Below, in pieces: positions 11,901-22,385 of a stretch of DNA of 64,000 nt. The stretch covers positions 9,238,001 to 9,302,000 of the forward strand of contig JAYKYS010000010.1 of the NCBI GenBank assembly GCA_036924285.1. Direction: 5' to 3'. The stretch is from Asterella californica (taxonomy: Eukaryota; Streptophyta; Marchantiopsida; Marchantiales; Aytoniaceae). A model generated the notes under the pieces. It searched no databases. It saw nothing but the letters and a program-made list of their open reading frames with translations, and was not told the DNA's origin. A program made the position numbers and the translations under genes. Within the stretch, counting starts at the first letter, position 1. Each line of letters begins with the position of its first letter.

Positions 11901-12389
11901 CTTCTCTTGCTCGGTAAGAAATCCATCACCCCCAATCCTCAGCTCCTTCAGTGTTGTTTCTGTGAACTGGTGCCCAATTCTTCTCGGTCCTCTGAGCGTC
12001 GGCTCTCGTGCAGCTTGCTCCATCTTCTGATTGTAATCGAGTGGTAAAGGCAAAGCCACTAGTTTGACTTTCTTTGCCACTGACTTGTACTTAGTCTCCA
12101 CATACACCTCTTGTCGATTTATAAACTTATCAATTACATCATAAAGCTCCTTGGAGCTCACTCTCACCACTCTATCTACATCATCTATAGAACTTTCTAC
12201 TATAGATTTCAACTCCCCTATAGTATCTACCAAATACTGCTCTTCAAACACTCCAGATATGTATTCATCTCCTCCTAACTCTCCACTATCCCACAAAGAC
12301 TGCTGTACACACTTCACATGTTGCCTCTCAAACCTCTTTAGATTCTCAACCTTCCTATAACATACTGATCCACATGACGTCAATCCCAA
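8979..12389 (-). CDS. pol: Element A Pol: reverse transcriptase, RNase H, integrase
   Basis: A 1136-residue frame containing, in order: a linker of about 200 residues; RT with catalytic Asp in SMGDLYSGYDQF (near residue 294) and FLDD (near 356-359); RNase H with Asp in TVDTSPIGIGWA (near 524) and VVETD (near 591); the integrase HHCC finger (H755, H762, C792, C795); and the integrase core D822, D881, E916 followed by a GPY/F motif (FGPYVV). There is no chromodomain; the protein ends in an acidic tail (EDEAED, ETEAEES). The frame has no good ATG. It stays open upstream to just before the slippery site at 12485-12491, so it is probably translated as a Gag-Pol fusion by -1 frameshifting. All expected catalytic residues are present. 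Confidence 0.93.
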   Translation of the reverse strand: MGLTSCGSVCYRKVENLKRFERQHVKCVQQSLWDSGELGGDEYISGVFEEQYLVDTIGELKSIVESSIDDVDRVVRVSSKELYDVIDKFINRQEVYVETKYKSVAKKVKLVALPLPLDYNQKMEQAAREPTLRGPRRIGHQFTETTLKELRIGGDGFLTEQEKKSFKEMLSRHGKAFAFESHEVGCVDPSVVAPMVIFTIPHVSWNLRPIPVPRAHLPKLVDLLNERIRMGILEPSIAPYSSRWFTVPKKSGALRFIQDMQPVNKVTIRNMGIGPIVDEFAEAFAGRAIYSMGDLYSGYDQFQLSSESRDLTTMRTPLGLLRMCTLPQGATNSVAHMMNGMNKVLRDFIPEKTMPFLDDVPIKGCAEEEKNEVKDQRGCRKFVADHIADCDKILSRLEEVHLTLSGAKSVFGVQEVLIVGHLCGSYGRKPCPNKVDAIRRMKETCGSVTEVRRFLGACVFYHIWIPHFAHVADPLYKLLRKGQRFQWQEEQSESMRKLKDLLASPPTLRKVTYELGRSVILTVDTSPIGIGWAIGQDDEDGNRYVVRFGAKVLSSRQRDYPQVKRELWGVVTAMKSDKEYLIGAPVVVETDCLPLLGMITSCTTPDIAMLRWIAYIKSLNPEFRHIAGKDNPVADMLSRARYYGEKEMVDDQEDVGTEFYSSALARRDRSYFAAPLEFFEETVYDGEWLDLGRYLSSLERQEGWSDADFKRIRRTAYGYFLHGGHLWKRPKLQGGIPQRVVCDLELQQKLIKEFHESLWAGHRGVWATFAKMKEKYWWKGMYKDVVQFVSSCIPCQMYSNVRHRDGLHPTYPLAIHYKWVVDLVNMPFGLGQMRYLVLAREDLSNQVEGRALRTKTTASICRFLLEDVICRYGCVGKITADRGELDAQEAVEFFKRLGIKLTLTTAYNPEGNGKSERGHPPIIKALVKACKGKIREWPRLLPFALWADRTTHSTVTGYMPAELILGQKPVMPIEEVVPTWNVLPWEDGRSTEDLLALRIQQLERRPEDVAKAVERLKTARERNKGRFDRTHRLRPKPVKEGDWVLVYDSSLDNQHSAIRKFSKRWFGPYVVLEVYDNATYYLRELDGAVLKIPVAGKRIKLFRRRGEDQNVAEFTEDEAEDPMQVEDEFETEAEES

Positions 12390-12442
12390 GAAGCTAGTGG
12401 ATAAAGCTTCCTGCTTTACTGGATCAGGCGAGAATCCTAGCT

Positions 12443-14815
12443 CTACTGTACCGTTGAAGTCTCGCTCTTCAATGGTACTCTGCCAAAACCCCTAGACTCT
12501 CTAAACTCTTGAGTAATCTTAGGTAGTGGACGGTCTCTCAAGCTATCACGATTCCTCTCATGTTCTGCAGCAACGGTCAAAAACTGAACAGCTCTTTTGC
12601 CGTCTCTACTACGTATCCTAGCATAAGCTGAACCATCATCCATAACTCGTGTCTCCATTCTAACAGCAGTAATGTAAGGCTGCCCTAGAATGATAGGATA
12701 GGTTGACATGTCTTGCACAAAGAAATTCTGAACATCACTGATGTCACCCACGGTTACCTTGATGTTGGGACAAGCACCATAAAGTTCTCCCCTCTGGTTG
12801 TTGGCAGCACGGATAAGCCATCCATGATCGGTGTCTATGGGCCACCTCCCACGCTTGTACAGCTCCTTAGACATCAGATTAATCTCTGAGCCATGATCAA
12901 TCAACGCCACCACAGGTTCCTCTAGATCTCCCAGCTTCACTAAGGTCTCTGTGGTTGCTCTCGCCCAATGGTTGTGAGAATAATGGCTCTTCTGCGATGC
13001 TTCCACCTCATCTTCAAACCTCACGTGCTGATCTGATCTTCCCTCTGATACTTGAGAGCAGTAACCAGCAATCTCATCCTCCTCATCCTCCGACAGTTTG
13101 GTCCCTAGAGCGTTAAGCGTAGCTGCTTCACCCAAAATCTGACGTTTCCTCTTGATGATATCTATGATAACCTCATGGAACTCACGCTTTGCTATCCCAA
13201 GAATCTCACCCAAGGTAAACTCAACCTTCCCATTCAAGATACGATTCTCTAACACCTGCTTCAGGTCTGTAGCAATCTCAATATCAGACTGAAGTTTGTA
13301 TGCAGGCATCTTACCCTTCTCCTTGCTTCTCTCCTTCTCCTTTGGTGTTGTAGGTGGTAGATCCTCCATAGTCTCTTCCCGAGTAGGTGTTGTCTCCTGC
13401 CTTGCCTCTGGTCTAGCCCTTTCACTCCTTGTAGCAGGTCGTTTGGCTGTAGAAGCCTCACCTGCATCCTCCCTCCTGCGTTTTTCTTCTAGTACAGCTT
13501 CATGCTGACTTCTTGCAACATAAGCATGCACTGACATAGTATCCACAGGGTCATTCCATCCTGTAGTTTCTCTAATTGAGTTGCCAACCCTTCGTAGCAC
13601 ATCCTTATCTAGCTCTGTTCTAGCTACGGACCGCACTACATCTGACCACAACCCAGTAGTCCCTTTCTCTCTCTCCATCTCCACTTTCACTCCACAGGTA
13701 GCAGCATTCACAAGAGAAACAGCATGTGATGCTGATATTTCATTCACAAGCCTCTTCATACCACCCTTGCCAAAGTTGGTTCCCAGCATCATCCCAGTCT
13801 CTCTCAAATGGATCTTACCATCTTTGAAGAAGATAAGATCCTTTCTCAATGCATCTGAAAACTCCCCACAATCTCTTCTTACATGGTCTAAGCTATCACA
13901 CCATATACAACGATGAACAAAGCCTTCTCTCATCTGAGGTCTCTGCATAACAGGCTGTACATTCTGCTCCTTCTCTTCTAACCTAGTGAGCTTAAGCTTA
14001 AGCTCCTTCATACCCTTAATCAACTCATCAAGCGGTGAGTCTTCCTCTCTAGCAATTACCAAAGCAGGCTTAGTAGGCAACTGCTTGACAGGAATTATCA
14101 GAGGTGCTGCTTCACTTACCACCACCTTGTCCCTTCTTCTCTGTCTCTTGGCCAGCAAAGAAACAGCCTCTTCAACCTCCTTCCAGTCAGTCTTCAATCC
14201 TCTCTCCTCACTCTTGTCTTCCAGCAACAGCTCAAGCTTCTCCTGAATAGTCACATCCGCTGCTTGTAGGAAAAGCTCGGTCTTCTCAACCTCTAGTGTA
14301 AGCTTCTCTGTCCTAGAAAGCTGAGCATATTGACGATCAAACTCCCTTAACAACTCATTTACAGACAAACCTTTGTTAGGTTTCACCACCCACTCCAAGA
14401 ATGTTCTCTTGGTCACCCTCTCTGAATCTTCAGTGTAGTACTCCTCCTTCAAAGCGCGCATAAAGCTCTCCCAACTCTGTCCTTGCTGCTGCTTGAGCTC
14501 CTTCACACGCCCACGAATCTCAGGGACAACAGCAAGTTCAAAGTTCTCCACCATCTCCTTCTCAGGTACCTTGTTCACCTCCATCTCCCTAGCATAGTAT
14601 CGCACATACTTGGAAATATCTGTCCCCTTGAACTGATCCATCTGATGCACCACCGATTGCAACGCCTTGGTTGCTAATACCTCCTTCCTCTCTGTGCTCT
14701 GCTGCTGCTGCATAAACATGGAAAAAGCTTGGAACATCTTCATCGTAGCAGCATCAAACTGAATAGGTTGCTGAGCAGCAGCAACACCTCCACTTGATGA
14801 TCCTTGGTTGGCCAT
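12443..14815 (-). CDS. gag: Element A Gag with zinc knuckle and aspartic protease
   Basis: 790 residues from an ATG. The N-terminal half is the helical, charged capsid-like region. A CX2CX4HX4C zinc knuckle lies at C303, C306, H311, C316 (CIWCDSLDHVRRDC). A basic/acidic linker follows (about 440-505). The C-terminal third is a retropepsin: VALIDHGSEINLM places the catalytic Asp near residue 640, and IILGQPYI is the C-terminal flap/ILG region. The active-site triad reads D-H-G rather than the usual D-S-G or D-T-G, and copy B shares this. Carrying the protease in the Gag frame means it is made at Gag level. The stop at 12443-12445 lies just after a frameshift hairpin. Confidence 0.93.
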   Translation of the reverse strand: MANQGSSSGGVAAAQQPIQFDAATMKMFQAFSMFMQQQQSTERKEVLATKALQSVVHQMDQFKGTDISKYVRYYAREMEVNKVPEKEMVENFELAVVPEIRGRVKELKQQQGQSWESFMRALKEEYYTEDSERVTKRTFLEWVVKPNKGLSVNELLREFDRQYAQLSRTEKLTLEVEKTELFLQAADVTIQEKLELLLEDKSEERGLKTDWKEVEEAVSLLAKRQRRRDKVVVSEAAPLIIPVKQLPTKPALVIAREEDSPLDELIKGMKELKLKLTRLEEKEQNVQPVMQRPQMREGFVHRCIWCDSLDHVRRDCGEFSDALRKDLIFFKDGKIHLRETGMMLGTNFGKGGMKRLVNEISASHAVSLVNAATCGVKVEMEREKGTTGLWSDVVRSVARTELDKDVLRRVGNSIRETTGWNDPVDTMSVHAYVARSQHEAVLEEKRRREDAGEASTAKRPATRSERARPEARQETTPTREETMEDLPPTTPKEKERSKEKGKMPAYKLQSDIEIATDLKQVLENRILNGKVEFTLGEILGIAKREFHEVIIDIIKRKRQILGEAATLNALGTKLSEDEEDEIAGYCSQVSEGRSDQHVRFEDEVEASQKSHYSHNHWARATTETLVKLGDLEEPVVALIDHGSEINLMSKELYKRGRWPIDTDHGWLIRAANNQRGELYGACPNIKVTVGDISDVQNFFVQDMSTYPIILGQPYITAVRMETRVMDDGSAYARIRSRDGKRAVQFLTVAAEHERNRDSLRDRPLPKITQEFRESRGFGRVPLKSETSTVQ
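12448..12491 (-). promoter_or_regulatory. Element A -1 ribosomal frameshift signal
   Basis: On the minus strand, heptamer GGGTTTT (12485-12491) sits in the Gag frame as G GGT TTT. It is followed by a 6-nt spacer (12479-12484) and a hairpin with arms GTACCATTGAAG (12467-12478) and CTTCAACGGTAC (12448-12459) around a 7-nt loop, with one A-C mismatch in 12 positions. The Pol frame has a stop just upstream of the heptamer and is open from there on. Identical in B (28864-28907). Confidence 0.85.
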
Positions 14816-14864
14816 GATATCTGATCCTGTAACACTCTCAAGAAAACTCCCACCCTAGGTGTTT

Positions 14865-14880
14865 CACGTCGAGTTCACCA
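14865..14880 (-). promoter_or_regulatory. Element A candidate primer-binding site
   Basis: Minus-strand TGGTGAACTCGACGTG begins 11 nt inside the 5' LTR boundary and is conserved in B. It begins with the TGG that would pair with a tRNA CCA end. I cannot name the tRNA, and the 11-nt offset is longer than usual. Confidence 0.45.
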
Positions 14881-14891
14881 AAAAGAGAATA

Positions 14892-16264
14892 TGTCGGAGT
14901 GTGATCCGTCTACCTAGGAAAGCGCCGGGCTTCTGGCTGTGGTTGTTTACTCAAGAGGTTGGCTTTCAGGTCACAACAGGAGCTATAAACACTCACACAG
15001 GAGTGTAGGATCCTCTGATATGCTCAAAAAGCGAAAATTGGGTCTCACTGGTAGTAATAGGCTTGAGCGGTGAACTTTGACACTCAAAGAGAGGAAAACT
15101 ATGAAGGTTTAGATCTCTAAACTTCCCCTACATGCAAATGAGGTACTACTGAACTCACAGACGAAGTTTCAACCTGAGATAAAATTCTGACACGGAGATA
15201 TGAACAGAAAAGTTCTGAATAAGAGAATTATGGCAATTTCTAGTACCTAGATAGCTATTCAGACATAGAACAGAGAATTGGCTCGATGAATTTCAAATCT
15301 TCTCACAGTATTTGAAGTCTACAGGATGCTGAACATCCCTGTGAAGTTGGGACTCCTGATTTTTTGTAGAACTCCAGATCTCCTTCTCTAAAGTCGCTGC
15401 TCTAGATTAAGAGCTTTTCAGACCCCCTCTACTTCAGCGGCCGCCCTGAATTACTCAATTACTCAAATGATCCAAAACTTTTTGGACAGTCGTAGCCCTC
15501 CTGACAGTGAACGCAACCACGAAGTTTTGAAGTGATTTCCTCAATTCAGCTGCAATTGGCACCGAAAACCCCAAAATCAACAAAAGTGACGCAGTTTTGG
15601 CACAATCCGAACTTCAATTGGGCATAACTCCTTGTTTATTGATCCAAATCGAGCAAAAATTTCACTGACAGTGCTTGGCACGACGAGCTCTCTCTTCCTG
15701 TGTTCTCAGATTTCGAAGATACCTCACCAATTGCTCGAACTCTCCTCTAGAGCTCTATTTCTAAACTTAGAGTTTTACAAAAGACAAAAATGGACCAATG
15801 GGAATTCATAGCTCCACTTGACTGTCCTTTTGTGCCTTAAACTACCTGGTAACTTATCTACACTCATAAGCTACCACGTCAAGCCCCCTAGAGTGCCAGC
15901 GTATAACTTAAACTACCTAAAACGACACATAGCCCTGAAAAATAACTTAAATTAGCTAGAAAGCGTGCATGGGCGACAAGTAAGTACAACCCATGAGCTC
16001 AAACCCCTATCAGCATGGAAACCCTAAGTTATGTACATTGAACCTCATAGACAAGTAAGAAGTCACTTGCACAAGCGCACAAATGCTTGAACAAGATAAC
16101 TAACATACTATCAGCCTACTAGGACTCAAAATAGTGTTAACACCGTATGCAAAGGTGTCAAACATATACATAAAGGACTAGAAGTAATATAAGCTAACTT
16201 CTAGAACTACTAAACTCAAGCGTCGGAGTAGAAATATAACATGTAGCCGTCAAGTAGCGCGACA
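14892..16264 (-). repeat. Element A 5' LTR
   Basis: 1373 bp, near-identical partner of 7561-8932, with TGTCG...CGACA ends. Expected to contain the element promoter on the minus strand. I did not find an unambiguous TATA box. Confidence 0.92.
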
Positions 16265-17172
16265 ACGTGATAGAGCCCATGTGATTGCTGATGTGATATC
16301 TATTTCGTCTTGTAGTGACGAGAAACTCTGTAAGTCGACATGTCTCTCATCTAGGAGTACCTCTGATGACTAGGATTACTAGTGCACCATAGTTACAAAT
16401 ATTCAGTTCCACCCATACTCATTTCACTCAACTCTCTGACTCGTACGATCACATCGTTCTCTCTAATAAGCGTTCTTGCAAACAAGTTCTAATCTCACGC
16501 TCAACTTCACATCACATAATACTCAAGGACTCCTAAAGTTACCAATGCTCACTTTACTCATAGACAGGAAAATGAGAGTCCATTCATCCTCTCAACTTCT
16601 CTTTATATACTCCACAATTTCTTACCGTGATAACTTTCACTAAGTTACGTTATCACATGGTAAGTACGAAATCTAAAATAGTAAAACTTCTAAATGCCAC
16701 TTAGACTTAAGAATAGCACACACATTACTTGCTCTACTTTATTGAAGTAAGAGATTCTCCTACTTTGACTTTTCCAAAGTGTTAACTTTTCATATTATCC
16801 GATAGAAAGACGACAACAAACTAACACGTCTTTTGAGGAGCATCTTCTTGCATATTTATGCATGATTTTTCATCATGCATCCAATCAGCGATGGTCAACA
16901 AAGTTACTTACTTTTGGGAAGCATATTTAGAGCTCCGTACTTGTCACGTACTGTCATAGTGAAACCTCTAATAGTTTCCTCAACTTAGTTATAACTATCT
17001 CAGCTAGTTATGACTAGTTTTGATAAATTTGGATCTTTTAACTAGAGTAACCTATGAGATAGTTGTACTTAACGAATGTAATATAAACAAACACATAAAT
17101 AATGAAATACTTGTGGTGTGATAGCTCGTCACTAAAAGACAAAATAGTATTGACTTGGCAATAGTCCAGGTG
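16265..17172. repeat. Palindromic host repeat with LTR-like insertion K1
   Basis: Host-repeat text resumes at 16265. Positions 16301-16322 and 17125-17146 are 22-nt inverted copies with two mismatches (core TAGTGACGAG). Between them, about 16329-17120, lies a non-coding unit starting TGTAAGTCG. It has a minus-strand TATA-like GTATATAAAG (rc of 16601-16610) and shares blocks with K2 at 33808-34722, for example ACCTCTGATG and CTTAGTTATAACTA. K1 is therefore probably an old solo LTR sitting inside one palindrome. Its right end is not sharply defined. Confidence 0.55.
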
Positions 17173-17635
17173 TGTAAGATGGGCTCTAGAGTGAACTCAA
17201 AACCCGAATGTCCATGGAGGTGCATTTGCATCCTTTATATAGTGAAAGGAATAGTACATGATAGGCTCCCGGTCAATGCTGACCTCTCAAAGTGAGCACA
17301 CGGATTGCTGACATGGCTTACATGCAGCTTTAGATCTGAAACAACATCTAGAGGGTTCAGAATGAGCCACGTAAGAGCTCGCTGGAAAGTTCTCAAAGCT
17401 TCTTTCCAAAAACTTCCTTCTAGAAGTTTCCCGGCTGGAAAGTTCTCGAAGCTTCTTTCTAGAAACTTCCTTCTGGAAGTTTTCCGGTGAACTTTTGACG
17501 CAACTGCCTATTGATAGAAGTACTGTTTTGTTGCATGTATTCTCAGGCCAACTTAGCTGTAACTAATTCTTATACCAAAGACTTCTACCAAACCAATTTC
17601 CCCTCTAGTTAATAAGTAGAGCTCTACTTATTACA
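17173..17635 (-). repeat. Element D 3' LTR
   Basis: 463 bp with TGTAA...TTACA ends. It contains minus-strand TATA-like ACTATATAAAGG (rc near 17236-17247) and a degenerate heat-shock-element region near 17385-17485, as in C. A purine tract follows (rc of 17636-17652). Confidence 0.9.
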
Positions 17636-17653
17636 AACCTCCCCCTTTTAAGA

Positions 17654-20600
17654 AGCAACGTCCTCGTTGCTCAACTGCTGTTCGAAAGCTTTCACTATGA
17701 GTGGGGCGTGTGCAAGATTGGTTGCAGGTTCCCATGTTGCTTCATGTAATGGATAGCCTTTCCAATTCACCAAATAATCTATCCGTTGATGACGAGTCCC
17801 ATGAACATATTTTTTAAGATGCGTTCCACTTCAAACTCTTCCTTACCGTCGATAATTTGAGGGAGAGGTCGTGATTCTTGCAAATTGTCAAATTGATGAG
17901 GTCGTGGAGTATATCGCCGTAATAAAGACACATGAAAAACCGGATGAATCTTCATGTGAGGTGGAAGTTCGAGTTGATATGCCACTGCTCCAATTCTACG
18001 GATAACAGAGAAAAGTCCGATGAAGCGATGGTTGAATTTACGACTGTCGATTAGAGTAAGGTTGATTGTGGATAACCAAACTTGATCTCCAATCATAAAT
18101 TCTTCATGCCGACGGTGTTCATCGACATATTGCTTTTGTCGATTCTGAGCAACTTGTAGTTTCACCTTAGTTTTTTTCCACTCCTTGTTGAATTCGTGCA
18201 ACGAATTCATTGACAACATCCACTTTGGTGTTGATTGACGATGAAGTACTGAATCGTGTCAAACTTGCTGGTGTGAGAGGATGTTCTCCGTACATGAGAT
18301 AAAAAGACATTTCACGGGTAGATGCATTGAGGGAGTTGTTGTAAGTAAATTCTACCAAAAGAAGTAGGGTGTCTCACTTCGCTTGCTCCTCCAAAGTAAA
18401 GGCTCGTAGCATGTCTTCAATTGTGCGATTGACTCTTTCAGTTTGTCCATCAGTTTGTGGGTGATAAGCAGTAGACATGGCAAGTTTAGTTTTGAACAGA
18501 CCAAATAGGGTTCTCCAAAATAGGCTAGTAAACTAAGGACATCTATTTGTTATAAGCACCCGAGACAGACCGTGCTGAGCAAAAATGGTTGTTCAAATAT
18601 AACTGGGCAAGTTGGGATGTTGAGACGTCTTTCGTGGTTGATCGAAGGTGGATCATCTTGCTGAGCTTATCGACGAAGACGACTATGGAGTCAAAATCTG
18701 AACTGGTCATGGGTAGTGTACACACTCAGTCCATACTAACATGTTCTCAATGTTTGGAAGGGATCGGGAAGAGTTGAAGAAGACCGGAGGGTGCTTGATT
18801 TGTAGCCTTATTTTGTTGACACATTGCACAACTTCAAGTGTATATTGCAACATCCTCTGCCATCTTGGACCAATAAAACACTCGTTGGGCTGCTTCCAGT
18901 GTCTTTTGTACCCTCATGTGTCATGCAATAGCTGAATCGTGTCATTCAGTCAGTATGGTAGTGCGTAGGTCTGGATCGTCTAGGATCCATAACTTTCCTT
19001 CATGGAATACCAAACCATGGTTGTGGGTGATGGTTCTTGAAGGTTTGGCTCTTACAATCTGTGCATCCGATCTCGTGCCCTCAATCAATTTTGTCCAGAA
19101 GTCAGAATTCACCTTGGATTTAGAGACTATGTTATGCACAGTAGGCATGCGGGTTAATGCATCTGCAATTTGCTTCTTGCCCTCAACATACGTGATGGTC
19201 ATGTTGAATCGCTGTATGCATTCTGTCTAACGGATTTGTCTCTTTGAGAGATCATTCTGCGTCTCAAAATAGACCAAAGGTTTGTGGTTTGTCTTGACCA
19301 TAAAAGCCTTCTCCCTTAGATAATGCTTCCAATGTTTCGTGACGAAGACTATTGTCAATTCTTCTCTTTCGGTGATGTGATAGTTTTGTTCTGCTGGTAA
19401 CAACTTCCGAGAGAAATATGCAATTGGATGTCAACCATCCCTCCATTCCTGCTGCAACACCATCCCTACTGCCGTGCCTGATGCATCCGTTGCTAACTTG
19501 ATAGGTTTCTTCAGGTCGTACAACTTGAGGATCGGAGCATGTAGTAGTGCGGTCTTCAGTGCTTGAAAACCTACTTCTTGCGTTGTTCCCCACATCCAAC
19601 TTTTTCCTTTGCCTAACAGAGCAATTAGTGGTTGTGCAAGCTTGACAAAATGCTTAACAAATCTACGATAAAATCCTGTCAATCCCAGGAAGCTCTTAAG
19701 TTGAGTCTGATCTTTTGGAGCCTTCCATCGTGGATGACAGCTGTTTTATCTGCCATTACTTGTATGCCTTCTGCACTCACTCTGTGTCCTAAGTAATCCA
19801 CCTCCGTCTTCCCAAATTCACATTTTGAAATTTTGACTTACAATTTATTTTGACGGAGTTCTTGGAGAACCTCTCTCAAATGGTGCACATGTTCCTTCAT
19901 AGTCTTGCTATAGACTAGGATGTTGTCAAGAAATACAACGACTAATCTGTCTAAGTAAGAGCGGAATATGTCATTCATCAGACCCATGAATGTGACTGGT
20001 GCATTTGTGAGACCAAATGACATCACTAAGTATTCGAAGTGACCATACCTTGTTCAAAAGACAGTCTTCTCCACATCTTCATCAGCAATTCGAATCTGGT
20101 TATACCCGCTCCGTAAGTCTAGCTTCGTGAAGTACTTTGCTCCTTCGAGTTGGTCGAACAAGTCATCCATCCGAGGTAGTGGATACTTATTCTTCACCAT
20201 TTGTTGATTGAGTGCTCGACAATCGATGCACATTCGTAGGTTGTTATCCTTTTTTTCACAAAAAGGATTGGAGCTCCATATGGTGACATGTTGGACTGGA
20301 TAAACCCTTTCTGTAACATCTCTTCGATTTGTGCCTTGCAGTCCTTCAATTCATGTGATGCTAGTCTGTATGGGGCCTTACAAGGAGGAGTGCTCTTTGG
20401 AATCACCTCGATTTTGTGGTCAATCTTTTGTTTTGGTGATAGTCCTGAAGGAAGATCATCGGGAAAGACATCTCCATATTCTACTATCACATTTGTCAAG
20501 CTTTCTAGAATCTGTCCGTCGAGTCGTGCACTCAGGACCTCTCTTAGAAAACAGACATCGCTATTACATATAGCACTCGTACCTATTACATACAAAGGCA

Positions 20601-20945
20601 AGTTTTGTCTTCGAGATCTCATTCTATCTCCGAAGATTTTCCACTGTTTGGTTTTCATCACTTTTCTTCGTCAATCCACTTCCGGATTATACTGCTCCAT
20701 CCACAACATACCCAATATGACATCATAACGGGCTAATTTGATCACTCGCCACTCAATATCTTTCGAGGTAGAGATTCAATCTTCTCAGTTTGTCCATTGG
20801 GTAGTTCCAACTCTTCACTCTCATCACTTTCTAACTCCATTCTCAACTTCATAGCAGTCGATCGAGACAAAAAGTTCTCTGTTGCACCATGATCGAGTAG
20901 TACTCTCATCTGGGTCTCTTCCAAGACTCCATCCGTGACAATCAA
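17654..20945 (-). pseudogene. pol: Element D pol remnant (protease, RT, RNase H, integrase, chromodomain)
   Basis: Fragments in all three minus frames match C Pol. They include protease [12 protein letters not shown] near 20880 (D-H-G where C has D-P-G), an RT piece at 19838-20661 with FGLTNAP and a FLDN remnant in place of FLDD, RNase H pieces at 19264-19682, integrase pieces at 17779-18960 and chromodomain text near 17660-17830. Numerous stops and frameshifts make it non-functional. Confidence 0.9.
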
Positions 20946-21026
20946 CTATGTATTATTTTTGTCAATCTCCTTTTCCTTCCCTCGCCTTTCTTCTCCCTCC
21001 TTGCATCAGTAAGGCACGAGGTGCAT

Positions 21027-22172
21027 TTACTTGTGTTCTTCGTTTCCCAGTCTTGCCTCAACTTCTTCATTTCCTTTCGTCTTGTTCAGATGATTCAGAG
21101 GTCGACGATATGAAAGTCTTGAATCTCTAGGAAAACGATTTCGGCAGTTTGCAGTTATGTGACCGAATCGTCCGTAATTATAACATCGACGTTGCTCGAG
21201 TTGAGGTGCAGCATTCTTGACACCTTCTCCTCTAGGATCTCCTTGACGTCTTTCTTCTGGCCGCCCTCGACGATCTCCACCTTGAAACTATCGTGGCTGA
21301 TAGCGGATGTTGCCTAGCTCCATGGGTGTCGGACCGTTTGCATACGAGATTTCAGGTCGATTCTGATGATTTGGTGGAATCATCACTTCTCCTCCTAATG
21401 CTCCAGCAATTCTTTGAGCGCAAGCGATGGCCTCAAAAACCGTGAGTGGATTTTGCACCATTACTTCTTGTCAGATTCTTTCCTTCAACCTCTTCTTGAA
21501 ATTATCAAGAGCCTCCGCTGGACTCATATCAGTGATTGCAACTTGCAAGTCGAGGAAGGCTTCTACATACTCTTGAAGGCTTCCCTTTTGTTTCAATCCT
21601 CACATCCTCGTTCGAGCCATTTGCACAGAATCCACATTGTGGATTCTGTGCAAATGGAAATTCTTCAACAGACCTTCTTGCATTGCAGTCCATGTTACTG
21701 TTCTCCCTTCCGTCAACATCGATCTCTCTCATGCATCATACCACGTGAGAGCTTTATCGTTCGAGTATCCACAAACAAACACTCCTGTTACGTGATCCGT
21801 GATTTACGTACTGAAAAGTCGCAAATATCGATTCATCCGAGAAATCCAATTCTCGACTACTCCCATGATTCGTTGATTTTTGTATGGTTCAATGTTACAT
21901 GTCTTCTTCATCCGTAGTAACAGAGCATTTTCATCATCGACTGGAGCTCTAACGATTTGTGCCACGGGTTTCCTTGGTGCAGCTTGCTCTCCCACCACCA
22001 GTACTCCTTGAGACGATCCTCCCCTTCCAACGTCTGTCATATTCTGACCCTCGAGGTTCAACATTTTGTTCTGTACTGCTTCAACCGTCATCTTCATCTC
22101 CCGAAATTTGATCAGCATGCCCTGCATCAATTCCTGCATCACCAACTCTGGGTTTGGATGTTGCGGCTCCAT
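21027..22172 (-). pseudogene. gag: Element D gag remnant
   Basis: Starts with ATG at 22172, and the first 122 residues closely match C Gag ([14 protein letters not shown]). The frame then breaks. A knuckle remnant lies near 21160-21200. The slippery GGGAAAC (rc of 21042-21048) survives, but the hairpin arms are partly mismatched. Confidence 0.88.
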
Positions 22173-22218
22173 GATCGCTCTCTCTCTCTCTCCAACAACA
22201 TGAAAGTTTCAAGCTTTC

Positions 22219-22385
22219 CTAATATAGAGTTATGATGGTCACTCGGAAGCGTTCGTACACTACAGGTACTACAAAAAGGACAAGAGAATCGATTATCTCG
22301 CGGTAGAAATCCTCACCAAAATTTCTAATCATAAACTCTCTATGTAACGATTTTGGTCTACAGACATAGCGGATCTCCACCACGT
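22219..22385 (-). pseudogene. Element D leader ORF b, 3' part
   Basis: The frame reads VEIRYVCRPKSLHREF, then NFGEDFY and VVPVVYERFRV, to a TAG at 22219-22221. It is nearly identical to C leader ORF b. Its 5' part lies beyond insert E, at about 24200-24230. Confidence 0.7.

Larger units (their letters stand above)
7561..16264 (-). mobile_element. Element A: intact Ty3/gypsy LTR retrotransposon
   Basis: The 8.7-kb element is bounded by two LTRs (7561-8932 and 14892-16264) with TGTCG...CGACA ends. It is flanked by the 4-bp target duplication ACGT at 7557-7560 and 16265-16268. The empty site is supported by other copies of the host repeat, which read GCTGACGTG at this point. It holds two long open frames (Gag-protease, then RT-RNaseH-integrase) joined by a probable -1 frameshift. 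By eye the two LTRs differ at about five bases and one indel, so the insertion is young. It is the same family as B, in opposite orientation. Confidence 0.95.

Noticed and set aside
13296..14246. Several open frames of 70-110 residues opposite the element A gag, and their counterparts in B
   Set aside because: They are complementary-strand shadows of gag: serine/leucine-rich, without independent signals, and they vary exactly as gag does.
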